Assembly (NCBI GenBank): GCA_029060585.1
Contig: JAIDTS010000402.1
Coordinates: forward strand, 1 to 10,695
Origin: Muribaculaceae bacterium
GTDB lineage: Bacteria; Bacteroidota; Bacteroidia; Bacteroidales; Muribaculaceae
Reading direction: 5' to 3'
Length of the DNA stretch: 10,695 bases
Shown: piece after piece, positions 1 to 6,884 of the stretch
How the letters are laid out: each line of letters opens with the position of its first letter
Position numbering within the stretch: the stretch's first letter is position 1
Position numbers and translations under genes: made by a program
The notes under the pieces: generated by a model
The model's database searches: none
What the model was told of the DNA's origin: nothing
The model's input: the letters and a program-made list of their open reading frames with translations, nothing else

Positions 1-37
1 ATTATTGACTCAACTTTCGCAAGCTCTAAAAATCTCA

Positions 38-56
38 CGCAGAGGGCGCAGAGGGG
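38..56. repeat. Tandem CGCAGAGGG repeat, with a related copy near 169-179
   Basis: Two adjacent near-identical 9-10 base units (CGCAGAGGG then CGCAGAGGGG) occur at 38-56. A third partial unit, GCGCAGAGAAC, lies at 169-179. The segments 108-128 and 150-170 also resemble one another (GCTTCGC... CCGGAG). This suggests an imperfect local duplication of about 40 bases. From general knowledge, strings of this type recur between genes in Bacteroidales. No function can be assigned. Confidence 0.5.
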
Positions 57-66
57 CAAAGAACGC

Positions 67-108
67 TAATGATAAATAATTAATTATTAATGATTAATTA
101 ATAATTGG
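67..108. repeat. Degenerate heptanucleotide tandem array A (TAATKNN-type)
   Basis: The sequence divides into six consecutive 7-base units: TAATGAT, AAATAAT, TAATTAT, TAATGAT, TAATTAA, TAATTGG. Five of the six begin TAAT. The array ends in TAATTGGC, almost the same ending as the array after the first gene (TAATTGGGC). A perfect inverted repeat is embedded at 82-106, with arms AATTATTAAT and ATTAATAATT around a 5-base loop. The A/T-rich hairpin may be a by-product of the low-complexity units, not a selected structure. Confidence 0.6.
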
Positions 109-195
109 CTTCGCAACACGACCGGAGCGAGCACGCTAAGATTACGGGCTGCTTCGCGTCGCCGGAGAGCGCAGAGAACAAGCGAAACTTAAATT

Positions 196-209
196 ATTGA
201 GAATTGAGT
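196..209. repeat. Two heptamer units ATTGAGA / ATTGAGT
   Basis: Two adjacent 7-base units differ only in the last base. The period matches the TAAT-type heptamer arrays elsewhere in the window, although the unit sequence is different. It may be a decayed remnant of the same class of repeat; two units alone could also arise by chance. Confidence 0.3.
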
Positions 210-211
210 CT

Positions 212-270
212 TAAGAGGCTACGCATTATGGATAGAGCTGGAACTCCCCCCCCTCCTAAGAGACTACGCA
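212..270. repeat. Direct repeat pair TAAGAGRCTACGCA, 45 bases apart
   Basis: TAAGAGGCTACGCA at 212-225 and TAAGAGACTACGCA at 257-270 match at 13 of 14 positions and start 45 bases apart. A run of eight C (246-253) lies between them. The downstream copy ends 58 bases before the first ATG of the binding-protein gene. The pair could be regulator binding sites or pieces of a dispersed intergenic repeat. The sequence does not decide between these. Confidence 0.5.
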
Positions 271-328
271 ACGAAGTATAAAAAACAAAAGAACCTTATA
301 ATATTTAACCTAATATTAATAACTACAG

Positions 329-1945
329 ATGGACCTAATCACGATGAGCCGCAGGGCATCCTTCATCGGGCTACCTGCGCTCCTGGCCCTGACGGCCTGC
401 AGCAACGACAACGGGTGGAAAGATGTCGACGGGGCTGCACCCGGACTGACACTAACCACTTCGCATGAACGTACTGAAGCCGGAAGATCTATAAAGATCG
501 CCGGCAAAGTGACAGACAAAGACGGTATTGCCTCCATTGATCTCGTCTGCCACGACTTAAACCTAAACAAAAGAATAAATATCGTCGAGATCTATGGAGA
601 GCCATTGAACGAATACAATCTCGACTATGCATTCAAGATCCAGGAGAACCAGCCCGGCGAGGATTTCAATATCGAGATCACAGTAACCGATATCGGAGGC
701 AGGAAGGAACGGCAAGACCTACGCGTGACGCTCGACGGCGACTGGACACCTCCTTATTTCACGACAAGTCCGGACTCGGAAGTTATTGTGCTGATAAAGG
801 AAAAGACCAGCTTCAACCTTAAGTTCAGCGTAGCTGACAACAGAGTGGTGGACTATGTCGACATAGACGTTGTAGACATCACGGACGGAAATGAATCACC
901 AAAAGCGGTAGAAGGTTTTCCTCGTAGAGTGGAAGGCAACGGAACGGGGAAATTTGATTTCTCGGAGAAACTATCGCTGCCAAGCAAAGAAGCGAATCTT
1001 CTTGCAACAGTAACAGCCTACGACAAGGAAGCAAACGAAGCGGCGCATTCAGCGTCGTTCACCTCACTTGTAAAGGTGCAGGAACTTCAGGACATGGAAA
1101 AGATGTGGCTCTGCGACGTGGCGAACGAAGACGAGTTGAATTCAGATATCTTCGGAGTGCCAATCATATGCGACCATGTAGGGCCATATCAATACGAAGT
1201 GAGATACTTCAACGAGAAGTCCAACACGGAGGTATGCCTGTTAGGACAGAAGGGCTCCTTCGGACCGCTATGCTTCGCGCCTTCCAAAGACAACGCATCG
1301 GTTCTGGGCGATAATCCCGATGAAGTGAACCGTATAAAACTGAGTCAGGCAAACTCTTATTATCTGATAAAGTTTGACACATTCAACGGCACCTATTCCG
1401 CAGAACCCTACTCCATCTCGGAGGCGATAGATCCAGTCATGCACATGCATTTCGGAGGGGACGATCTCAACACATGGTGGGGCGGCTGGGACACGGACGC
1501 ATGGTGGCAGGAATATTATTTCGGTCCGATGACAGGAGGACCGGACGACGTAATGAAAATGACTCAGGATTCCAAGAATCCCCACATCTATGTATATGAA
1601 GACTGGAAGCTCAACAAGGGGGACGACCTACACTTCACCATCCACAACTGGCATTCGCATGGATGGTGGAACTTCGTGACATGGCGTGTAGACGACAGTT
1701 CTGATCCGAGCAAGTTCATGTATTACGGCAACGTTCATCCCGACAATCCACATTACACCGGAAACGCTGATTATTTCCAATGGAAGTACGGAGATAAAGT
1801 CGACCTCGACAAGTGGGGGGACGAAGCATATCGCAAAGAGTTTGTTCCAGACAATTGGGTCGATATGAAGTCGATAGAACGCGGAGGCACATTCAAGCTC
1901 ATCTTCGACGCCCACACCGAAAGGGCAAGACTTGTGGCCCAATAA
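329..1945 (+). CDS. Surface glycan-binding lipoprotein, SusE/SusF-like, with Trp-rich C-terminal module
   Basis: This 538-residue protein probably binds glycan on the outer surface and feeds it to the adjacent SusC/SusD pair. It has a lipoprotein signal ending in LTAC (Cys24), followed by SNDNG, a plausible surface-export signal. Residues about 40-135 and 136-245 read as two Ig-like beta-sandwich domains. Two further modules follow, about 250-362 and 366-538. Each ends in a similar strand pattern (YYLIKFD at 344-350, TFKLIFD at 521-527), which recalls tandem SusE/SusF binding domains. Four Cys (262, 281, 303, 315) cluster in the third domain and may form disulfides. The last module has 13 Trp between residues 383 and 510, a likely aromatic sugar-binding surface. 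The ATG at 344 is an alternative start giving an Arg-rich n-region (MSRRASF). I kept 329 because its leader is more A/T-rich. The ligand is unknown. Its position before susC is unusual, since such proteins more often follow susD. Confidence 0.75.
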   Translation: MDLITMSRRASFIGLPALLALTACSNDNGWKDVDGAAPGLTLTTSHERTEAGRSIKIAGKVTDKDGIASIDLVCHDLNLNKRINIVEIYGEPLNEYNLDYAFKIQENQPGEDFNIEITVTDIGGRKERQDLRVTLDGDWTPPYFTTSPDSEVIVLIKEKTSFNLKFSVADNRVVDYVDIDVVDITDGNESPKAVEGFPRRVEGNGTGKFDFSEKLSLPSKEANLLATVTAYDKEANEAAHSASFTSLVKVQELQDMEKMWLCDVANEDELNSDIFGVPIICDHVGPYQYEVRYFNEKSNTEVCLLGQKGSFGPLCFAPSKDNASVLGDNPDEVNRIKLSQANSYYLIKFDTFNGTYSAEPYSISEAIDPVMHMHFGGDDLNTWWGGWDTDAWWQEYYFGPMTGGPDDVMKMTQDSKNPHIYVYEDWKLNKGDDLHFTIHNWHSHGWWNFVTWRVDDSSDPSKFMYYGNVHPDNPHYTGNADYFQWKYGDKVDLDKWGDEAYRKEFVPDNWVDMKSIERGGTFKLIFDAHTERARLVAQ

Positions 1946-1984
1946 TGCGTAATGCGTAGTGCGTAATGCGTAGTGCGTAATTGG
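1943..1984. repeat. Heptanucleotide tandem array B (TARTGCG x5 plus TAATTGG)
   Basis: Five uninterrupted 7-base units occur at 1943-1977: TAATGCG, TAATGCG, TAGTGCG, TAATGCG, TAGTGCG. They are followed by TAATTGG at 1978-1984. The TAA stop codon of the binding-protein gene is the first three bases of unit one, so the array begins exactly at the end of that gene. Because 7 is not a multiple of 3, the TAA/TAG triplets fall in all three frames. The array lies 46 bases before the susC start. It is the cleanest array of the three in this window. Confidence 0.8.
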
Positions 1985-2030
1985 GCACACGCAAGACAAG
2001 ATAAACTATCACCAAAATTTGACAATTATC

Positions 2031-5000
2031 ATGAAAAAATACCTTTTGACGATGCTTACGGTGCTGATGGGATTATCGGTATGGGCCGAGAACCTCACCA
2101 TCACTGGCACTGTCATTTCCAAAGAAGACGGAGAAGCCCTCATAGGAGCCACCGTCAGAGTACAAGGTACGAGTAAAGGCACCGCAACTGATTTCGATGG
2201 CAACTACATCCTGAGCGATGTACCTTCAGACGCAACACTGATCTTCAATTATGTCGGCTATCAAGAGATATCCATTCCCGTCAAAGGACAGACAAACATC
2301 AATGCGCAGCTATCCGAATCCGCGACTTCGCTTGACGAACTCGTTGTAGTGGGATACGGCGTAGCCAAGAAAAGCGACCTCACCTCGTCAATCTCAACCA
2401 TCAAGGGGTCGGAACTGAATGAAATGGTATCAGGCAACGCTATGGACGCAATACAGGGCCGAGTACCCGGCGTACAGGTAGTATCCGGTGGTGGCCCGGG
2501 CACCAATCCGGCTGTCATGATCCGCGGTGTCACTTCTGTCAATGGGACAGCCCCACTTTATGTAGTAGACGGAGTGCCGTTGAATACGGACAACATCAAC
2601 TTCCTCAACAACAACGACATCGAGAGTATGGAAGTGCTCAAGGATGCCTCGGCATCGGCAATCTACGGCACTCGAGCATCCAACGGCGTCATCATCATCA
2701 CCACCAAGAAAGGAAAGTCAGGTGCAACACATGTAGACTTCTCCGCATCTGCCGGATGGCAATATATCCCGAAGCCGAGCATCGCCTGGGCTGACGAATA
2801 TGAAAAGGTATTCTACGCCCGCTATGAGAATGACGGACGTGTGGCACCATGGAACTCACCTTATGTAGACTACGGAGAGGTAGACAGTACAGACTGGTGG
2901 AAACTTGTGGTTGACAAGACAGCAGTAGTTCAGAATTACTCACTCAGCGTGCGCGGCGGCAACGACAAATACGTCTACAGTCTTTCTGCGGGTTACTACC
3001 GTAACAACTCACAGTTCAAAGGAGGCTATTGGGACAAGATGAATGTTCGCCTCAATACAGAATACAACTTCACCAACTGGCTCAAGGCAGGACTCGACCT
3101 CGCTCCAAACCTTGAAAGCTGGGAATCAGCTCCCGAGCTCTTCTCAGCAGCTATGGGTATGGACCCGACGACGCCAGTCTACCGTCCGGAATCGGAATGG
3201 GATCCCGCCAATCCTATGAATGACTTCCAGCGCTCGTATAACAACCAGGAATGGAATCCGGTAGCGTCACTCGCACGCATGGACAATCACTCTACCAAAT
3301 TCCAGCTTCTGATGAACCCTTACATCCAGATTCAGCCTATCAGACAGCTCACTCTCCGCACTCAGTTTGGCGCCAACCTATGGTATCAGCGCGAGGATAA
3401 GTATAACTATGCATTCCACATCGATGCTCTTGAGCAGAGCGCTAAAAATAGCGACGAGCGAAACTACTCCGATCAGCTCAACTGGAGCTGGACCAATACC
3501 GCCACTTACATGGATACTTTTGCGGAAAAGCATAACCTTACGTTAATGGCCGGCTTCACGGCGGAACGTTATGCCAACTACTGGGCAAACGCCTCACGCC
3601 AGGACATTCCAGGCAACAACGACCTTCTTCACGAAGTAGGAGCAGGCACCGGAGACCAGTTCGCAAACGGAGGAACCTCTTATCAGACTCTTGCATCAGT
3701 ACTTGGACGTGTGATGTATAACTTCGACAACCGCTACTACCTCACCGCCTCCATCCGCTACGACGGCAGCTCCCGTTTCCCGCAGGGCAACAAGTGGGCG
3801 ACATTCCCCTCCGTTTCGCTTGCATGGCGTCTATCCGAGGAGGCTTTCATGGAAAGCACTCGCGGATGGCTCGACCAGGCAAAGATTCGTCTCGGGTGGG
3901 GTAAGGTAGGCAACCAGAACATCAATCCGGGTCTTTTCCTCTCTACTATGGACAATGGCGTGAACTACGTGTTCAACTCTACCCGCTTCCCATCCACTAT
4001 AGTAGGACAGATGGGTAACCCGTTCCTACGTTGGGAGACGGTTGAAGACTATGATTTCGGTATCGACACTACATTCCTACGCAACAGACTCAACCTTACC
4101 TTCGACCTATATCAGAAGAACAGCCACGACATGCTATATGCCGCACAAGGACTACTTATCGCAGGCAATCCTGCATGGATGGGCGCCATCACCCAGAACA
4201 TCGGCGAGATGCGTGCCCGCGGCTGGGAACTCTCGCTCAGTTGGCGTGACACTGCAGGCGAGCTCGGATATGACGTTGGCGTCCAGCTTTCCGGCGTACG
4301 CAACAAAGCTATTAAATTCTCTGGTGACGGACCGGTTCTGACGGGTTCAGGCCTTAACGAAAGTATAATACGCAATGAGGACGGCCAGCTTATCTCAAGA
4401 TTCTACGGCTATACAGCAGACGGACTTTTCCAGAACTGGGAGGAAGTATATGCGCATACCGACGAGCACGGCACTCTCCTTCAGCCGGACGCACAACCCG
4501 GCGACATCCGCTTCAAGGACCTCAACCACGACGGAGTACTCGACGACTCAGACAAGTCATATATCGGCAATCCCTACCCCGATCTGATGATTGGCTTCAA
4601 TATCGGCTTGAACTGGAAAGGATGGGACTTCATCGCAAACTTCTACGGAACATACGGAAATGATGTCTTCAACCTTGAGAAGAAACGCTATTCAGGTGGT
4701 GGCGGTCAGAACGTATATCGCGGCACGCTTGCGAAGGCTTGGCATGGAGAGGGAACAAGCAATGACATCCCGCGTCTTTCCTACAACGACCTCAACCAGA
4801 ACTACGGACGAGTTTCAAGCTTCTATGTTGAAGACGGCAGCTATCTTCGCTGCAAGCTGATAACACTCGGATATACACTCCCAAAGAAATGGCTCGGCGA
4901 CTATAACCTCCGTCTCTATTTCTCCGCCCAGAACCTCTTCACGATCACCAAATATACAGGTATGGACCCGGAGCGTCCATTCTATGACGGCAGCGTGATC

Positions 5001-5072
5001 GAGAAGGGCATCGGCAACGCCAAGTATCCGACACCCCAGACTTATCTCTTCGGCGTTGACTTTAAGTTCTGA
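2031..5072 (+). CDS. susC: SusC/RagA-family TonB-dependent outer-membrane glycan transporter
   Basis: This 1013-residue protein is a full-length SusC-type transporter, which imports oligosaccharides across the outer membrane using energy from TonB. A signal peptide covers residues 1-19, with likely cleavage after VWA. A carboxypeptidase-regulatory-like beta-sandwich follows (about 22-95, TGTVISKEDGEALIGATV). Next come the conserved LDELVVVGYG segment (101-110) and the plug domain (about 112-230, with RGVTSVNGTAPLYVVDGVP and GVIIITTKKG). The remainder is the 22-strand-type barrel. It ends in TYLFGVDFKF with a terminal Phe, as outer-membrane barrels usually do. The start at 2031 (MKKYLLTML) is chosen because the in-frame extension begins with TTG and adds nothing to the signal peptide. 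SusD begins 35 bases downstream, so the two are surely cotranscribed. No frameshift or missing domain is visible. Family assignment is secure; the gene symbol means SusC-like, not starch-specific. Confidence 0.96.
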   Translation: MKKYLLTMLTVLMGLSVWAENLTITGTVISKEDGEALIGATVRVQGTSKGTATDFDGNYILSDVPSDATLIFNYVGYQEISIPVKGQTNINAQLSESATSLDELVVVGYGVAKKSDLTSSISTIKGSELNEMVSGNAMDAIQGRVPGVQVVSGGGPGTNPAVMIRGVTSVNGTAPLYVVDGVPLNTDNINFLNNNDIESMEVLKDASASAIYGTRASNGVIIITTKKGKSGATHVDFSASAGWQYIPKPSIAWADEYEKVFYARYENDGRVAPWNSPYVDYGEVDSTDWWKLVVDKTAVVQNYSLSVRGGNDKYVYSLSAGYYRNNSQFKGGYWDKMNVRLNTEYNFTNWLKAGLDLAPNLESWESAPELFSAAMGMDPTTPVYRPESEWDPANPMNDFQRSYNNQEWNPVASLARMDNHSTKFQLLMNPYIQIQPIRQLTLRTQFGANLWYQREDKYNYAFHIDALEQSAKNSDERNYSDQLNWSWTNTATYMDTFAEKHNLTLMAGFTAERYANYWANASRQDIPGNNDLLHEVGAGTGDQFANGGTSYQTLASVLGRVMYNFDNRYYLTASIRYDGSSRFPQGNKWATFPSVSLAWRLSEEAFMESTRGWLDQAKIRLGWGKVGNQNINPGLFLSTMDNGVNYVFNSTRFPSTIVGQMGNPFLRWETVEDYDFGIDTTFLRNRLNLTFDLYQKNSHDMLYAAQGLLIAGNPAWMGAITQNIGEMRARGWELSLSWRDTAGELGYDVGVQLSGVRNKAIKFSGDGPVLTGSGLNESIIRNEDGQLISRFYGYTADGLFQNWEEVYAHTDEHGTLLQPDAQPGDIRFKDLNHDGVLDDSDKSYIGNPYPDLMIGFNIGLNWKGWDFIANFYGTYGNDVFNLEKKRYSGGGGQNVYRGTLAKAWHGEGTSNDIPRLSYNDLNQNYGRVSSFYVEDGSYLRCKLITLGYTLPKKWLGDYNLRLYFSAQNLFTITKYTGMDPERPFYDGSVIEKGIGNAKYPTPQTYLFGVDFKF

Positions 5073-5107
5073 CCTTAATACTTCACATGAAACATCATTA
5101 TAGAAAA

Positions 5108-6787
5108 ATGAAAAAAACAATATATGCGCTTGTTGCGGCAGGCTGCCTCGGGACAGTCACTTCCTGCAACGATTTTCTCGATCAGGAAGTGCGCGGACAA
5201 GAAAACCTCGACACTTATTTCACAACCCCCGAGGAAGTTGAGACCTATGTAGGCGGATGCTATTTCCAGATCGCAAAAGGAGGCGGATGGTGGCAGGTGT
5301 ACAATACGTGGCTACTTTCCGACATGTGTACCGATGACCTCTGGGATGGAAACACAACCCAAAGCGACGGCTACCAGGAACTCTCCCACTATATGCCAAA
5401 CGGCAATATGAACGGCATTATCCAGAACTTCTGGGGCGCACGCTATCAGGGTATCACTACCTGCAACCTGGGCCTTGAAAGGATTCCGAACGTCAATATG
5501 GACGAAAGCCTCAAGAGGCGCCGCCTTGCAGAAATACGATTCCTCCGGGCTTTCTTCTATTTCGATCTCGTAAGAAACTTCGGAGGAGTGCCTATCATGA
5601 CTGAGTATGCGAGCACGGGCGCAGGCAAGGAACGCTCTTCGCAGGAGGAATGCTATAAGTTTATCGAAGATGAACTGAAGCTTGCAATTCCGGATCTTCC
5701 GGAACGTTCACAGCTTGCCGCAGCCGACATGGGGCGTATCACAAAAGGCGCAGCTCTCGGAATCCTCGGTAAGGCGCAGCTTTATCAGGCAAAATGGGCG
5801 GAGGCAAAAGCCACACTCAAGACTATTATCGACTCGGGAGAGTATCGTCTTCTCGATAACTTCGGCGATGTATGGAGCGTGAAATATAATAACAGTGCAG
5901 AAAGCCTTTTCGAGGTTCAGCAGACCTATGGAGGGGATACATATGCTCTGGGCGGTGCGCTGACTGTAGTCACGGGATGCCGTAACGGCATCGGCGACGG
6001 CTGGAGCTGGGGACAACCGACCTCCGATCTTGAGAACGCATTCATAGACGCAGGGGACACGGAGCGTCTTCGCTGGACGATCATCAAGACCATGTGTACG
6101 GAAATTGCAGGGGAAAACCAGTTCGCTAAGTTTGTTGCAAACAACTCAGAGGTTTGCAAAGTAAATGACGCAAAGTATCAAGACTACATAAAGAACTTCG
6201 GCTGGACCGCCACGGACTACTACAGAGGCTATATAATTGATCCGGCACAGCACAAATCGGCCCGCATCATACGCAAGTATTTCTTACCTCTCGAGGATAG
6301 GCCTGAAATCTACAATATAGACAAGATACCGCTCAATCATCGCGTATTGCGTTATGCCGACGTGCTCCTTATGTATGCGGAGGCATGCGCCGAGACCGGT
6401 GACGACGGCCAGGGACAGTGGGCTCTGAACCAGGTGCGTACACGCGTAAATCTTCCTGATGTCACTTCCACAGGCACATCACTTCGCGATGCGATCCGTG
6501 CAGAACGCAGACTAGAACTCGCGCACGAACAATGCCGCCTCTACGACCTGCGGCGCTGGGACTGCTCAAACGGCAAGAAGATGATCTGCAACGTCATGGG
6601 ACCCGAAGGAAGTTTCGTAAAATACAATACCGGTGCCGACGCCGACATGTATGAGAAATGGAATCAGGGGGAACCAAGCGACAAGGGATACCGCTTCAGG
6701 GAAGACCGAGATATGCTCTTCCCTATTCCCAATTACGAGATAGAACATTCTAACGGAGCCATCAAGCAGAATCCCGGATGGAACTGA
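5108..6787 (+). CDS. susD: SusD/RagB-family outer-membrane glycan-binding lipoprotein
   Basis: This 559-residue lipoprotein forms the lid over the SusC barrel and helps capture glycan at the cell surface. The signal peptide ends in VTSC (Cys20) followed by NDFLDQE, a classic SusD start. Family landmarks appear in order: LRAFFYFDLVRNFGGVPI (146-163) in the helical TPR-like core, HRVLRYADVLLMYAEACAETG (411-431), IRAERRLELA (463-472) with YDLRRW (479-484), and the end segment LFPIPNYEI...QNPGWN (537-559). Aromatic clusters such as GGWWQVYNTW (59-68) and GDGWSWGQ (296-303) could contribute to sugar binding. An upstream ATG at 5087 would add MKHHYRK. I prefer 5108 because it gives a compact signal peptide with an A-rich leader. 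The protein is complete and pairs with the upstream susC. The bound glycan cannot be told from sequence alone. Confidence 0.95.
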   Translation: MKKTIYALVAAGCLGTVTSCNDFLDQEVRGQENLDTYFTTPEEVETYVGGCYFQIAKGGGWWQVYNTWLLSDMCTDDLWDGNTTQSDGYQELSHYMPNGNMNGIIQNFWGARYQGITTCNLGLERIPNVNMDESLKRRRLAEIRFLRAFFYFDLVRNFGGVPIMTEYASTGAGKERSSQEECYKFIEDELKLAIPDLPERSQLAAADMGRITKGAALGILGKAQLYQAKWAEAKATLKTIIDSGEYRLLDNFGDVWSVKYNNSAESLFEVQQTYGGDTYALGGALTVVTGCRNGIGDGWSWGQPTSDLENAFIDAGDTERLRWTIIKTMCTEIAGENQFAKFVANNSEVCKVNDAKYQDYIKNFGWTATDYYRGYIIDPAQHKSARIIRKYFLPLEDRPEIYNIDKIPLNHRVLRYADVLLMYAEACAETGDDGQGQWALNQVRTRVNLPDVTSTGTSLRDAIRAERRLELAHEQCRLYDLRRWDCSNGKKMICNVMGPEGSFVKYNTGADADMYEKWNQGEPSDKGYRFREDRDMLFPIPNYEIEHSNGAIKQNPGWN

Positions 6788-6884
6788 AATTAATGCATAA
6801 TTCACAATTCATAATTATTTACTCTTGAATTTTGCATTATGAAATCGACTATTAATCATGAAGTTTTATCAAAAATTCATAACT
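6788..6884. other. susD-GH30 intergenic gap with inverted repeat and heptamer units
   Basis: The gap is A/T-rich. It contains four adjacent 7-base units at 6791-6818 (TAATGCA, TAATTCA, CAATTCA, TAATTAT), array C. Overlapping this is an inverted repeat: TAATGCATAATTCA at 6791-6804 pairs with TGAATTTTGCATTA at 6826-6839, one mismatch in 14. The hairpin has no following T-run, so it is not a typical terminator. GAATTTTG at 6827-6834 is one base away from a TAnnTTTG promoter element, but no matching upstream TTTG was found. Read-through from susD into GH30 is therefore the simplest view. Confidence 0.55.
6791..6839. repeat. 14-base inverted repeat between susD and GH30
   Basis: The arms are 6791-6804 and 6826-6839 with a 21-base loop and a single mismatch. 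In RNA this would form a hairpin just after the susD stop codon. Possible roles are protecting the 3' end of processed susCD message or lowering GH30 expression. It may also be a simple by-product of the TAAT-type heptamer units present in the left arm. Confidence 0.5.

Larger units (their letters stand above)
1..328. other. Non-coding region upstream of the PUL, rich in degenerate repeats
   Basis: I see no plausible gene here. The stretch contains GC-rich repeats of the CGCAGAG type, an A/T-rich heptamer array, a near-perfect direct repeat pair and a run of eight C, each listed separately. The last 50 bases before the first gene are A/T-rich, as is usual for Bacteroidales translation leaders. 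A TATAAT-like string lies at 297-302, but I could not find a convincing TTTG plus TAnnTTTG promoter pair. Any promoter for the first gene is therefore unassigned. The regulator that would normally control a PUL is not present in this stretch. Confidence 0.7.

Noticed and set aside
1..328. Mobile element or att site in the upstream region
   Set aside because: No transposase or integrase gene, clear terminal inverted repeats or target duplication could be found; the repeats are short and degenerate.
1943..1984. Possible CRISPR array
   Set aside because: Units are 7 bases and directly adjacent without spacers, and no cas genes are present.
1628..1999. Minus-strand open frames over the binding-protein gene (for example 1628-1999 and 1268-1585)
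   Set aside because: They lie antisense to a well-supported lipoprotein gene, have low-complexity ends derived from the heptamer array, and show no recognisable domain.
2014..2021. AAAATTTG before susC as a promoter element
   Set aside because: It misses the first T of TAnnTTTG, ends only nine bases before the start codon, and has no TTG-type element at suitable distance.
5708..6159. Minus-strand open frames inside susD
   Set aside because: They are shadows of the susD coding frame, with no family motifs and Ser/Cys-rich composition typical of antisense translations.
6827..6834. GAATTTTG as an internal promoter for GH30
   Set aside because: The first base of the TAnnTTTG element is wrong and no TTTG lies about 20 bases upstream. 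It also forms one arm of the inverted repeat, so it may be unrelated to transcription.
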